A stretch of DNA of 38,210 bases from an uncultured Faecalibacterium sp. (GCA_934513205.1 CAKSWU010000020.1:1-38210); one strand, 5' to 3'; positions 6,610-15,411 are shown, counted from the first letter of the stretch. Made by a program: numbers and translations. The notes: generated by a model not told the origin, from the letters alone.

Positions 6610-7851
6610 GTGGAAAACTTTGACGAACTGCTGAAAAAATATGCCGATTTCATCGTCCGGGTGGGGGTGAATCCGCAGCCCGGGCAGACCCTCATCATCA
6701 ACTGCCCGCTGGAGGGCGCGCCGCTGGCACGGCTGTGCGTGCGCAGCGCCTACGAAGCCGGTGCCCGGGATGTGCAGGTGAACTGGAACGATGACGCCGT
6801 GGCCCGCGCCCGCATGGAGCTGGGCAGCGAGGAAGCCCTGACCGACCACAAGGGCTGGCAGCTGCGCCGGTATCTGGACTACGCCGAGAGCGAGGGCGGG
6901 GTGTGCGTGCTGCACCTGATTGCAGATGACCCGGAGCTGTATGCGGGTCTGGACACCGGCAAGATCAGCCGCATCAATGCGGCACGCCGCGCGTTTCTGG
7001 AACCGTGGCAGCAGTACACCATGAACGACCGGGTGCAGTGGTCCATTGCAGCCCTGCCCAGTGCGCCGTGGGCAAAGAAGATCTTCCCGCAGCTGGACGC
7101 AGATGCCGCCATGGACGCGCTGTGGAAGCTGATCTTTGACGTCTGCCGGGTCACCGGCGGCGACCCGGTGGGGGAGTGGCAGGCGCATCTGGACCGGCTC
7201 TCTGCCCTGCGCGACAAAATGAACGCGCTGGATCTGGAAAGCGTGCACTTTGAAAGCGCCAACGGCACCGACCTGACCGTGGGGCTGGCAGAGGGCGCGG
7301 TCTGGGAAAGCGCTGCCAGCAAAAGCGAAAAGGGCGTGGTGTTCCTGCCCAACATCCCCACCGAGGAGGTGTTCACCGCGCCCCATAAAGATAAGGTGGA
7401 GGGCGTTGTCTGGGGCACCAAGCCCTATGTGTTCAACGGACAGCTCATCAAAAACTTCCATGTCACCTTCCGGAACGGCAGAGTGGTGGAGCACGGTGCC
7501 GAGGAAGGTGCCGAGCTGCTGGGGCAGCTGCTGGACACCGACGAAGGTGCCCGCAGCATCGGCGAAGTGGCGCTGGTGCCTGCCTCCAGCCCCATCAACC
7601 GCAGCGGAAAACTGTTTTACAGCACCCTGTTTGACGAGAACGCCGCCTGCCACATTGCTTTTGGGGCCAGCTATCCCGGCACCACAAAGGGCGGCACGGC
7701 GCTTTCCAAAGAGGAGCTGCTGGCCCGGGGCATGAACCAGTCGCACCTGCATGAGGATGTGATGATCGGTGCCGAGGACAGCCATATCACCGGAAAATGC
7801 CGGGACGGACGCACCGTGGAGCTGTTCCGGGACGGTGTCTGGGCGCTGTGA
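6610..7851 (+). CDS. M29-family aminopeptidase (AmpS/PepS-like)
   Basis: This is a 413-residue metallo-aminopeptidase of MEROPS family M29, a cytoplasmic enzyme that removes N-terminal residues from peptides. Recognised family features are the N-terminal YADFIVRVGVNPQPGQ, the metal-ligand segment NIPTEEVFTAPH around residues 250-262, the GEVALVPASSPI block, LFDENAACHIAFG and the C-terminal MNQSHLHEDVMIG with metal-binding His/Asp. Translation probably starts at GTG 6610, with AGGAGG at 6597-6602 at ideal distance. It has its own promoter and stands alone between glyS and the rimP operon. Substrate preference cannot be read from the sequence. Confidence in the family is high. Confidence 0.92.
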   Translation: MENFDELLKKYADFIVRVGVNPQPGQTLIINCPLEGAPLARLCVRSAYEAGARDVQVNWNDDAVARARMELGSEEALTDHKGWQLRRYLDYAESEGGVCVLHLIADDPELYAGLDTGKISRINAARRAFLEPWQQYTMNDRVQWSIAALPSAPWAKKIFPQLDADAAMDALWKLIFDVCRVTGGDPVGEWQAHLDRLSALRDKMNALDLESVHFESANGTDLTVGLAEGAVWESAASKSEKGVVFLPNIPTEEVFTAPHKDKVEGVVWGTKPYVFNGQLIKNFHVTFRNGRVVEHGAEEGAELLGQLLDTDEGARSIGEVALVPASSPINRSGKLFYSTLFDENAACHIAFGASYPGTTKGGTALSKEELLARGMNQSHLHEDVMIGAEDSHITGKCRDGRTVELFRDGVWAL

Positions 7852-7895
7852 CGGGCTTTGCGGCGCGGAAAACTGCAAAAAAATTGCGAAAATGC

Positions 7896-7924
7896 TTGCA
7901 TAAATCGCAAGAGTATGCTATATT
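7896..7924 (+). promoter_or_regulatory. Promoter of the rimP-nusA-infB operon
   Basis: TTGCAT (7896-7901), a 17-bp spacer and TATATT (7919-7924) lie 75 bp before rimP. The predicted start is near 7931, just before the leader hairpin. Confidence 0.7.
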
Positions 7925-7949
7925 CTAGTAGTACGATATAGTTTAACCT

Positions 7950-7977
7950 GAAACGTGGGCCGCAAGGTCCGCGTTTC
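7950..7977 (+). promoter_or_regulatory. rimP leader hairpin with GCAA tetraloop
   Basis: A 12-bp stem, GAAACGTGGGCC/GGTCCGCGTTTC, closes a GCAA (GNRA) loop directly upstream of the rimP ribosome-binding site. A short T-rich tail follows, so it could be a partial attenuator or an mRNA-stabilising or regulatory leader. Confidence 0.6.
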
Positions 7978-7998
7978 TTGTTTGTATGGAGGTTTTTT

Positions 7999-8484
7999 AT
8001 GGCGAAGCAGTCTGGCGGAAACACCGCCCAGAGAGTCGAAGCGCTGGTCCGCCCTGTTGTGGAGGGCATGGGGCTGCGCCTGTGGGATGTCGTTTTTGAA
8101 AAGGAAGGTCCGGACTGGTATCTCCGCGTGCTCATCGACCGGGACGGCACCATGGACACCGACACCTGCGCAGAAGTGTCCCACGCACTGGACCCCATTC
8201 TGGACGAGGCAGACCCCATCGACCAGAGCTATTATCTGGAGGTCGGCAGCCCCGGCCTTGGCCGCAAGCTGGCCCGCCCCGAACACTACGAAGCCCTCAA
8301 GGGCCAGAAGATCCGGGTGAAGCTCATCCGTCCGGACGCAAACGGCGTGCGGGAGTTTGCCGGTATTCTGGAAGGCCGCGAGGGCAGCACCGTCACCGTG
8401 AACACCGAAAACGGCCCGGTCTGCTTTGAGGTGAATGCCGCATCCGGCGTGCACCTGTGCGACGACGAGGACCTGTTCAACTGA
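7999..8484 (+). CDS. rimP: Ribosome maturation factor RimP
   Basis: RimP is a 161-residue factor needed for 30S subunit maturation and acts in the cytoplasm with RbfA, encoded later in the same operon. Family segments include the N-terminal RVEALVRPVVEGMG, the LRVLIDRDG strand, and YYLEVGSPGLGRKL with the characteristic EVSSPGLDRPL-like motif, followed by a C-terminal SH3-like domain. The start ATG 7999 is chosen over an in-frame upstream ATG at 7978 because GGAGG at 7988-7992 fits it. It is the first gene of the operon, 75 bp upstream of nusA. Confidence is very high. Confidence 0.95.
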   Translation: MAKQSGGNTAQRVEALVRPVVEGMGLRLWDVVFEKEGPDWYLRVLIDRDGTMDTDTCAEVSHALDPILDEADPIDQSYYLEVGSPGLGRKLARPEHYEALKGQKIRVKLIRPDANGVREFAGILEGREGSTVTVNTENGPVCFEVNAASGVHLCDDEDLFN

Positions 8485-8559
8485 TCTGAAAAAAGACCCG
8501 CCTGAGGGCACAGCCCCATAGAGAAAAGAGAACAAAAAGATACAGGAGGAACCTGAAAT

Positions 8560-9666
8560 ATGGCAGCAGCGAACAACGAATTTTTTGAAGCTCTCTCCAT
8601 GCTGGAGCATGAGCGCGGCATCACCGCAGAGTACCTGATCGAGAAGATCAAGGCCGCCATCATCATCGCCGTCAAGAAGAACTACGAGGTGGAAGAGGAC
8701 CACGTGAAGGTGGACATCGACCCCGCCACCGGCCGCTTTGATGTGGCACTGGTGCAGGACGTTGTGGCGGACGAGGACTGGTACGACGAGCACTCCGAGA
8801 TCGGCATCACCGAGGCACAGAAGATCCGCAGCAGCTATGAGGTGGGCGACCGCATCATCACCCCGCTCAAGACCCGCGACTTTGGACGCATCGCTGCCCA
8901 GACTGCAAAGCATGTCATCCGTCAGGGCATCCGCGAGGCCGAGCGCAGCCAGCAGCTCAGCGAGATCCAGTCCCGCGCCCACGACATCATGCAGGCCACT
9001 GTCACCCGCGTGGACCCCGAAAAGGGCATCGTGGCGCTGGATCTGGGCAAGGGCGGCGAGGCCATCCTGCCCCGCAACGAGCAGGTGCCCGGCGAGGTGT
9101 ACACCGAGGGCCAGACCCTGCAGGTCTACGTTGTGGACGTGGTCAGCACCGAGCGCGGCCCCCGCGTGATGATCAGCCGCACCCACCCCGGCCTTGTCAA
9201 GCGCCTGTTTGAGCTGGAAGTGCCCGAGATCTTTGACGGCACCGTGGAGGTCAAGGCCATCAGCCGCGAGGCCGGTGCCCGCACCAAGATGGCTGTGTGG
9301 AGCAAGGACCCCAACGTCAACCCCGTTTCCGCCTGCATCGGCGAGCACGGTGCCCGCGTGGCTGCCGTGGTCGAGAAACTGGGCGGCGAGAAGATCGACA
9401 TCGTCAAGTGGAGCGAGGACATCTCCGAGTTCATCTCCGCAGCCCTGAGCCCCGCCAAGGTGGTCAAGGTGGAGCTGCTGCCCGGCGAGACCCGCGCCTG
9501 CCGCGTCACCGTGCCCGACCAGCAGCTGAGCCTTGCCATTGGCAACAAGGGCCAGAACGCCCGCCTGTGCGCCCGCCTGACCGGCTACAACATCGACATC
9601 CGTCCCGAGAGCGGCTACTACGGTGAGGAAGAGCCCAAGAAGGAGACCGAGACCGCTGCAGAGTGA
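8560..9666 (+). CDS. nusA: Transcription termination/antitermination factor NusA
   Basis: NusA binds RNA polymerase and nascent RNA and modulates pausing, termination and rRNA antitermination. The 368 residues hold the N-terminal polymerase-binding domain (about 1-130), an S1 domain (about 135-200, TRVDPEKGIVALDLG), and KH1 and KH2 domains (about 200-345, with SRTHPGLVKRLFELEVPEI and ACIGEHGARVAAV). The length is that of the short Gram-positive form lacking the extra acidic C-terminal repeats of E. coli. AGGAGGA lies just upstream of ATG 8560. Confidence is very high. Confidence 0.96.
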   Translation: MAAANNEFFEALSMLEHERGITAEYLIEKIKAAIIIAVKKNYEVEEDHVKVDIDPATGRFDVALVQDVVADEDWYDEHSEIGITEAQKIRSSYEVGDRIITPLKTRDFGRIAAQTAKHVIRQGIREAERSQQLSEIQSRAHDIMQATVTRVDPEKGIVALDLGKGGEAILPRNEQVPGEVYTEGQTLQVYVVDVVSTERGPRVMISRTHPGLVKRLFELEVPEIFDGTVEVKAISREAGARTKMAVWSKDPNVNPVSACIGEHGARVAAVVEKLGGEKIDIVKWSEDISEFISAALSPAKVVKVELLPGETRACRVTVPDQQLSLAIGNKGQNARLCARLTGYNIDIRPESGYYGEEEPKKETETAAE

Positions 9667-9699
9667 TCCGGACCGGAACTGCCAAAGGAGGGAGATCGG

Positions 9700-9996
9700 A
9701 TGGCACAGAAAAAGATCCCTTCCCGCCAGTGCATCGGATGCATGACCAGCCGCCCCAAAAAGGAGCTGGTGCGTGTGGTGCGTGCACCCAGCGGAGAGAT
9801 CAGCATCGACCTTGTGGGCAAAAAGCCCGGCCGCGGCGCATACCTCTGCCCGGACCCGGACTGCCTGACCAAGGCAAAGAAGAAAAAGGCGCTGGAGCGC
9901 TGCTTTGAGCAGCCGGTTCCCGCCGAAGTATATGAGGCATTGGCCCTTCAGCTGGCCCAAGCCGCAAAGGAGGCAGCCGATGGCAAAGAAGAATAA
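9700..9996 (+). CDS. rnpM: RNase P modulator RnpM (YlxR, DUF448)
   Basis: This 98-residue YlxR-family protein is always found between nusA and infB in Firmicutes; YlxR has been renamed RnpM for its role in binding the RNase P RNA. The signature is clear: SRQCIGCMTSRPKKELVRVV near the N-terminus, GKKPGRGAYLCPDPDC in the middle and a lysine-rich KAKKKKALER helix. The four cysteines (CxxC and CPDPDC) are placed as in family members. The start ATG 9700 is preceded by AAAGGAGGGA. It overlaps the next gene by 17 bp. Confidence is high. Confidence 0.93.
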   Translation: MAQKKIPSRQCIGCMTSRPKKELVRVVRAPSGEISIDLVGKKPGRGAYLCPDPDCLTKAKKKKALERCFEQPVPAEVYEALALQLAQAAKEAADGKEE

Positions 9997-10357
9997 CGCC
10001 CCCGCAAGACCCAAGCTGCCCCCGGACGAGGCGCTGTATCAGGCACTGAGCCTGTGCCGCAAGGCGGGCGCGCTGACCATGGGGTTTGACGCCGTGGAGG
10101 AAGCCTGCGTCAAGGGCAAGGCGTGGCTGGTGATGACAGCATCCGATGCCAGCGCCAAGACCGTGCGGCGGCTCAACGATTCTGTGGGAGAGCTGGTGGA
10201 CATCATCACCATGCCGCTGACGCAGGATAAGCTGGCCGACATCAGCCGCAAGCCTGTGGCTGTTTATGCGGTGACCGACCGCAACCTCGCAAAGCTCTGC
10301 TTCGACCGTCTGTCGGACTGCGGGGCAATCAAAAATGAGGAGGATTTGAGCGAATGA
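9980..10357 (+). CDS. ylxQ: L7Ae/L30e-family ribosomal protein YlxQ
   Basis: This 125-residue small RNA-binding protein of the L7Ae/L30e fold corresponds to YlxQ of the nusA-infB operon. Recognisable features are ALYQALSLCRKAGALTMGFDAVEEA and the helix-strand segment KAWLVMTASDASAKTVRRL typical of kink-turn-binding proteins. It starts inside the end of rnpM (AAAGGAGG just upstream) and its stop overlaps the infB start (ATGA), indicating translational coupling. Its precise role is not established; kink-turn RNA binding is the family expectation. Confidence is high for the family. Confidence 0.9.
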   Translation: MAKKNNAPARPKLPPDEALYQALSLCRKAGALTMGFDAVEEACVKGKAWLVMTASDASAKTVRRLNDSVGELVDIITMPLTQDKLADISRKPVAVYAVTDRNLAKLCFDRLSDCGAIKNEEDLSE

Positions 10358-12822
10358 TCGTAAAATATAGAGTGAGTGACTTTGCAAAAGACCTGAACGT
10401 CTCTGCCAAGAAGGTCCTGGACGAGCTGAACGCCATGGGCAGCACCGGCAAGAAGAACAGCTCCAATCTGGAGGAGAACGAGCTGAACTACCTGCTGGAA
10501 AAGTTCAGCAAGGCAGGCAGCGTGGCGGATCTGAACGAGTTTTTGAACAGCGCCAAGGCTCCCAAGGAGGAGCCCAAGGCCGAGAAGAAGGCTGAGCACA
10601 AGGTTGAAAAGAAGCCCGAGGCCCCCAAGGCGGACAAAAAGCCCCAGCAGCCCGAAGCAAAGGCCGAGCAGCCCAAGGCAAACAATAATAACAATAACGG
10701 CAAGCACGGAGACAAAAAGCCCGAGCAGCACAAGAAGCGCGAGGAAAAGACCGTTTCCCTCAGCGAGCTGGCACGTCAGACCGGTGCAAAGGCCACCGCT
10801 GCCCCCGCACAGGCAGTCTCTGTCCGCCGCGAGGACAATCAGGTGACGGTGGATACCCGTACCGTGGATATGAACGTGGACCGCTTTGACGCCCGTTACG
10901 ATGATCTGGCTTCCACCAAGAACACCGAGAACCGCCGCAAGCCCACCCCGCAGGGCAACAAGCAGAAGTTCACCCAGCGCGGTCAGCGTCAGCGCCAGCA
11001 GTTCCAGAAGGGCAAGCGCGAGACCGAGTTCGAGCGTCTGCAGCGCATCCAGCTGGAGAAGGCCCGCAACGCTCAGCTGAAGGTGATGATCCCCGACGAG
11101 ATCACCGTGGGCGAGCTGGCTGCCCGCCTGAAGCAGCAGGCCGGCAAGGTCATTGCCAAGTTCATGCAGATGGGCGAGATGCACGCCATCAACGATGTCA
11201 TCGACTTTGACACCGCAGCTCTGCTGGCAGAGGAGTTCCACGCAAAGGTCGAGCACGAAGTGCACGTCACCATCGAGGAGCGCCTGTTCACGCAGGAAGA
11301 GGATTCGCAGGAGGATCTGGTGGAGCGTCCCCCGGTGGTCTGCGTTATGGGCCACGTTGACCACGGCAAGACCAGTATTCTGGATGCCATCCGCAAGACC
11401 AACGTCACCGCAGGCGAGGCCGGCGGCATCACGCAGGCCATCGGTGCCTATCAGGTCAAGGTCAACGACAGCCTCATCACCTTCCTGGATACCCCGGGCC
11501 ACGAGGCGTTCACCTCCATGCGTGCCCGCGGTGCCAACATGACCGATATCGCGGTTCTGGTGGTGGCTGCCGACGACGGCATCATGCCCCAGACCATCGA
11601 GTCCATCAACCACGCCAAGGCTGCAAACGTCAAGATCATCGTGGCGATGAACAAGATGGATAAGCCTACTGCCAACCCCGAGCGTGTGATGGAAGGTCTG
11701 ACCAAGTACGGCATCATCACCGAGGATTGGGGCGGCGATGTGGCCTGCATCCCTGTTTCTGCCCTGACCGGCATGGGCATCAACGACCTGCTGGAGCGCA
11801 TTGCTCTGGAGGCTGAGGTCATGGAGCTGAAGGCCAACCCCAACCGCCGCGCCAAGGGTGCGGTCGTCGAGGCACGTCTGGACAAGGGCCAGGGCCCCAT
11901 TGCCACCATTCTGGTGCAGAACGGCACCCTGCACTCCGGCGACGTCATCATTGCCGGCACTGCCGTTGGCCGTGTGCGCACCATGCGCAGCGACAAGGGT
12001 CAGCTGCTGAACGATGCCGGCCCCTCTACCCCTGTGGAGATCACCGGTCTGACCGCCGTGCCCGAGGCAGGCGACCTGTTTGAGGCGGTCGAGGACGAGC
12101 GTCTGGCCCGTGAGCTGGCCGAGCAGCGCGTTGCTGCCGCCAAGGAAAAGCAGTTCTCCTCCTTCCAGAAGGTCACGCTGGATAACCTGTTCACCCAGAT
12201 GGCCCAGAACGACATGAAGGAGCTGGCCATCGTGGTCAAGGCCGATGTGCAGGGTTCTGCCGAGGCCGTCAAGCAGAGTCTGGAGAAGATCTCCAACGAC
12301 GAGGTGCGTGTGCGGGTCATCCACGCCGGTGTCGGCGCCATCAGCAAGTCCGACGTGGATCTGGCAGATGCTTCCAACGCCATCATCATCGGCTTCAACG
12401 TCCGCCCGGACAACGTGGCAAAGGAAGAAGCCGCTGCCACCAAGGTGGAAATGCGCATGTACCGCGTCATCTACGACGCCATCAACGATGTCACCGACGC
12501 TATGAAGGGCATGCTGGCACCCAAGTTCCGCGAGGTGTCTCTGGGCGAGCTGCAGGTGCGTCAGGTGTACAAGATCTCCAACGTGGGCACCGTTGCAGGC
12601 TGCCGCGTGACCAGCGGCAAGATCACCCGCGACAGCAAGGTGCGCGTGGTGCGTGACGGCATCGTCATTGCCGAGGACGAGATCGCATCCCTGAAGCGCT
12701 TCAAGGATGACGCCAAGGAAGTGGCCGAGGGCTACGAGTGCGGCGTGACGCTGGAGAAGTTTGCGGACGTCAAGGAGGGCGATGTGTACGAAGCCTTCAA
12801 GATGGAAGAGTACCGCGACTAA
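10354..12822 (+). CDS. infB: Translation initiation factor IF-2
   Basis: IF-2 is an 822-residue GTPase that places initiator fMet-tRNA on the 30S subunit and promotes subunit joining. The N-terminal IF2-N domain (about 1-55) is followed by a Lys/Ala/Glu/Pro-rich linker (about 65-165) containing an Asn-rich stretch. A second IF2-N domain is near residues 240-300. The G domain has G1 GHVDHGKT near residue 333, G3 DTPGHEAF and G4 NKMDK. Two beta-barrel domains and the C-terminal fMet-tRNA-binding domain follow. The start overlaps the ylxQ stop by four bases. A MITE-like insertion separates it from rbfA. Confidence is very high. Confidence 0.97.
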   Translation: MIVKYRVSDFAKDLNVSAKKVLDELNAMGSTGKKNSSNLEENELNYLLEKFSKAGSVADLNEFLNSAKAPKEEPKAEKKAEHKVEKKPEAPKADKKPQQPEAKAEQPKANNNNNNGKHGDKKPEQHKKREEKTVSLSELARQTGAKATAAPAQAVSVRREDNQVTVDTRTVDMNVDRFDARYDDLASTKNTENRRKPTPQGNKQKFTQRGQRQRQQFQKGKRETEFERLQRIQLEKARNAQLKVMIPDEITVGELAARLKQQAGKVIAKFMQMGEMHAINDVIDFDTAALLAEEFHAKVEHEVHVTIEERLFTQEEDSQEDLVERPPVVCVMGHVDHGKTSILDAIRKTNVTAGEAGGITQAIGAYQVKVNDSLITFLDTPGHEAFTSMRARGANMTDIAVLVVAADDGIMPQTIESINHAKAANVKIIVAMNKMDKPTANPERVMEGLTKYGIITEDWGGDVACIPVSALTGMGINDLLERIALEAEVMELKANPNRRAKGAVVEARLDKGQGPIATILVQNGTLHSGDVIIAGTAVGRVRTMRSDKGQLLNDAGPSTPVEITGLTAVPEAGDLFEAVEDERLARELAEQRVAAAKEKQFSSFQKVTLDNLFTQMAQNDMKELAIVVKADVQGSAEAVKQSLEKISNDEVRVRVIHAGVGAISKSDVDLADASNAIIIGFNVRPDNVAKEEAAATKVEMRMYRVIYDAINDVTDAMKGMLAPKFREVSLGELQVRQVYKISNVGTVAGCRVTSGKITRDSKVRVVRDGIVIAEDEIASLKRFKDDAKEVAEGYECGVTLEKFADVKEGDVYEAFKMEEYRD

Positions 12823-12859
12823 GCAAAAACCGAATATATAACAGCTTCCCGGCAGAAAA

Positions 12860-12993
12860 GGCTTCCCCCGTCCGGGGGAAGCTGTCGAACGAAGTGAGAC
12901 TGATGAGGGCGTATCTTTCGCAGATGTGGAGCGTGCGCCCTCATCCGTCATTTTGACAGACAAATGCCGTCTTGCCCCGGCCGGGGGAAGGCG
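12860..12993. repeat. MITE-like repeat between infB and rbfA
   Basis: This insertion of about 130 bp has three parts: a hairpin, GCTTCCCCCGTCCGGGGGAAGC (12861-12882); the inverted pair GATGAGGGCG (12902-12911)/CGCCCTCATC (12936-12945); and a second G/C-rich hairpin, CTTGCCCCGGCCGGGGGAAGG (about 12972-12992). The sequences GACTGATGAGGGCG and CGCCCTCATCCGTC are variants of the terminal repeats of the elements near 24620 and 31358, arranged outward-facing. It lies inside the operon and may influence rbfA expression. Confidence 0.65.
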
Positions 12994-13027
12994 TTGGGAA
13001 ACTGCCGGACAGAATTTGGAGAAAACT

Positions 13028-13420
13028 ATGTCTCAGAAAAATATGGGCCGTCTTGCGCAGGATATGAAGCGCGAGGTCATCGCCATCATCAGCCGTCTGA
13101 AGGACCCCCGGCTGGAGGGCGGTCTTTTGACCGTCACCCGTCTGGATGTGACCCCGGACCTGGACGTGGCAAAGGTATATGTCAGCGTCATGGGCCACGC
13201 CGATGGCCCCAAGCCCGCCATTGAAGCACTGAACCGCGCATCCGGCCACATCCGTACCGAGGTCAGCAAAAAAATGCACATCCGCAAGGCACCCCGCTTT
13301 ATCTTTGTGGAGGATGACGGCGCCGCCTACGCCGCCCACATCAACGAGCTGCTGCGCACCCTGAACGTGAACGGCGGGGAGCAGGCGCAGCCTGCCGATG
13401 CCGAACAGACCGAGGACTGA
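13028..13420 (+). CDS. rbfA: 30S ribosome-binding factor RbfA
   Basis: RbfA is a 130-residue KH-like cold-shock protein that binds 16S rRNA near helix 1 and assists late 30S maturation. Family features are the N-terminal MGRLAQDMKREVIAIISRLKD, the strand-rich TVTRLDVTPDLDVAKVYVS and the KMHIRKAPRFIFVEDDG block close to the consensus R..P.L.F..D. The C-terminus extends as a short acidic Gln/Glu tail. The start ATG 13028 has TTTGGAGAA upstream; the frame is open earlier, but that part belongs to the repeat. Confidence is very high. Confidence 0.95.
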   Translation: MSQKNMGRLAQDMKREVIAIISRLKDPRLEGGLLTVTRLDVTPDLDVAKVYVSVMGHADGPKPAIEALNRASGHIRTEVSKKMHIRKAPRFIFVEDDGAAYAAHINELLRTLNVNGGEQAQPADAEQTED

Positions 13421-13449
13421 CTGCCTTTGCGGAAAGGATGGATCGTTGG

Positions 13450-14427
13450 ATGACAGAACAACTGAATGTGCAGCAGATGGCCCAGCGCCTGATGGCTGCG
13501 GACAACATTTTGATCCTGTGTCACAAAAACCCGGACGGCGACACCATCGGCAGCGGCAGCGCATTGTATTTTGCGCTGAAAGCGCTGGACAAGAACGCCG
13601 CGCTGCTGTGTTCGGATGCGGTGCCTGCCCGGTATGCCTTTACCAATGCCCATCTGTTCAAGGGCGAGTTCGAGCCCCGGACGGTGGTGGCGGTGGACGT
13701 TGCCAGCCTGCAGCTGTTCGGTGAGCGCAACGGCGTGCCGCAGTATACCCGCCATGTGGACCTGTGCATTGACCACCACGCAGGCAACACCGGCTACGCC
13801 GACTTTACCCTGCTGGACAGCAGCGCTGCCGCTGCCGCCGAACTGCTGTACCGGGTCATCGTGGAGATGGGGGTGGACATCACCTCCCACATCGCGGACT
13901 GCCTGTACACCGGTCTTTCCACCGATACCGGCTGCTTCCGGTTCTCCTCCACCACGGCAGACACCCACAGGGTGGCGGCAAAGCTCATTGAGGCGGGCTG
14001 CCATCTGGAAGAGCTGAACACCCTGCTGTTCGACACCAAGCCCCGGGAGCGGATGGAGGCCGAGCGCATCGCCCGCAATCATCTGGAATATTATCTGGAC
14101 GGACGCTGCGCTCTGATCTACCTTACCCGGGACGAGATCGAGCACAGCGGCGTGGACCCGGCGGATCTGGAAGAGCTGACCAGCCTGCCCATCAGCATCG
14201 AGGGGGTCAAGGTTGGCCTGACCCTGCGTCAGCAGCCCGGCGGCAGCTACCGCATCAGCGTGCGCACCGCAAAGGGTGTGGACGCCTGCGCCATCGCCTC
14301 CCGGCTGGGCGGCGGCGGTCACAGCCGCGCTGCCGGCTGTGAGCTGCTGGGTAATCTGGACAACGCCAAAAACGCGATCCTTGCAGAGGTGGAAGCCGAG
14401 CTGGACGCACCGCAGGAGGAAGCATGA
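13450..14427 (+). CDS. nrnA: DHH/DHHA1 phosphoesterase, NrnA-like (oligoribonuclease/pAp phosphatase)
   Basis: This is a 325-residue DHH-family phosphoesterase. Relatives of NrnA degrade short RNA oligomers and dephosphorylate 3'-phosphoadenosine 5'-phosphate using Mn2+. The metal-binding motifs are visible: HKNPDGDTIGS near the N-terminus, VAVDVAS, IDHHAG (the DHH motif) and CLYTGLSTDTGCF. The DHHA1 domain ends with the substrate-binding GGGGHSRAAG. The position between rbfA and truB is standard in Firmicutes. Two starts are possible: ATG 13438 abuts GGAAAGG too closely, so ATG 13450 is preferred. The stop overlaps the truB start. Confidence is high; the exact in vivo substrate is not deducible. 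Confidence 0.92.
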   Translation: MTEQLNVQQMAQRLMAADNILILCHKNPDGDTIGSGSALYFALKALDKNAALLCSDAVPARYAFTNAHLFKGEFEPRTVVAVDVASLQLFGERNGVPQYTRHVDLCIDHHAGNTGYADFTLLDSSAAAAAELLYRVIVEMGVDITSHIADCLYTGLSTDTGCFRFSSTTADTHRVAAKLIEAGCHLEELNTLLFDTKPRERMEAERIARNHLEYYLDGRCALIYLTRDEIEHSGVDPADLEELTSLPISIEGVKVGLTLRQQPGGSYRISVRTAKGVDACAIASRLGGGGHSRAAGCELLGNLDNAKNAILAEVEAELDAPQEEA

Positions 14428-15311
14428 TGCAGGGCATCCTGATCGTAGACAAGCCCATGGACTGGACCAGCTTTGACGTGGTGGCAAAGCTGCGCGGGGT
14501 GCTGGGCACCCGAAAGCTGGGCCACAGCGGCACGCTGGACCCCATGGCCACCGGTGTGCTGCCGGTGTTCTGCGGCGGTGCCAGCAAGGCGGTGGACCTG
14601 CAGCTGAACCACGACAAGACCTACCGCGCCACCCTGCGTCTGGGTGCGCGCACCGACACCGGCGATGTCACCGGCACTGTGCTGGAGACATCCCCTGTCA
14701 CCGCCGGGGAAGCCGAGCTTCTGGCAGTGCTGCCGCAGTTTATCGGTCCGCAGATGCAGGTGCCGCCCATGTACTCCGCAGTCAAGATCAACGGTCAGCC
14801 GCTGTATAAGCTGGCCCGCGAGGGTGTGACCGTGGAGCGCAAGGCCCGCCCCATTGAAATTTACGGCATTGAGTACGGCGGCAGCCCGGCAGAAAACGAG
14901 TATGTGCTGACGGTGCGCTGCTCCAAAGGCACCTACATCCGCACCCTGCTGGAGGATATCGCCGCCGCCATGGGGCAGAAGGGCACCATGAGCGCACTGC
15001 GCCGCACTTCAGCCGGGGTGTACACCGAAGCGGATGCCCACACGCTGGAAGAGATCCTTGCCGCAAAGCAGCAGGGGAGCGCCGCACTGGAAGCACTGAT
15101 GCTGCCGGTGGAGAGCGTGTTTGCCTCGCTGCCGCTGCTGGTGGTGGAGCCCCGGGTGGAGCAGCACCTGTACAACGGCTGCCCCACCAGCCGCTACCCC
15201 GCAGCAGACGGACGCTACCGGGTGCGCAATGCCGCCGGGCAGTTCCTTGGCCTTGCCAACATCACCGGCGGGGTGCTGCGGGTGGAAAAACTGTTCGTGG
15301 AACGTAATTAA
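14424..15311 (+). CDS. truB: tRNA pseudouridine(55) synthase TruB
   Basis: TruB is a 295-residue enzyme that isomerises uridine 55 in the T-loop of tRNAs to pseudouridine. The catalytic aspartate is D39 in the motif GHSGTLDPMATGVLPV. The downstream family segments DKTYRATLRLGARTDTGD and VRCSKGTYIRTLLEDI are present. The C-terminus has a PUA-like extension. Translation starts at ATG 14424 (or the adjacent ATG 14427), overlapping the nrnA stop, with AGGAGGAA just upstream. Confidence is very high. Confidence 0.96.
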   Translation: MMQGILIVDKPMDWTSFDVVAKLRGVLGTRKLGHSGTLDPMATGVLPVFCGGASKAVDLQLNHDKTYRATLRLGARTDTGDVTGTVLETSPVTAGEAELLAVLPQFIGPQMQVPPMYSAVKINGQPLYKLAREGVTVERKARPIEIYGIEYGGSPAENEYVLTVRCSKGTYIRTLLEDIAAAMGQKGTMSALRRTSAGVYTEADAHTLEEILAAKQQGSAALEALMLPVESVFASLPLLVVEPRVEQHLYNGCPTSRYPAADGRYRVRNAAGQFLGLANITGGVLRVEKLFVERN

Positions 15312-15339
15312 AAAGCATACCACAGGATAGCACGCCAAA

Positions 15340-15366
15340 GCCTTCCCCTGACCGGGGAAAGCCTGA
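15340..15366. repeat. Small GC hairpin between truB and ribF
   Basis: GCCTTCCCC/GGGGAAAGC-type hairpin resembling the arms of the MITE-like repeat in the infB-rbfA gap. It occupies the 100-bp space before ribF, which otherwise holds nothing recognisable. Confidence 0.45.
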
Positions 15367-15411
15367 AAGAAAGTGGTTCCTGTCGGAATGATGATAAAGG
15401 AAACAAGACCC

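Noticed and set aside
7978..7998. Upstream in-frame ATG for rimP
   Set aside because: It lies at the end of the leader hairpin without a ribosome-binding site; GGAGG fits ATG 7999 and homology starts there.
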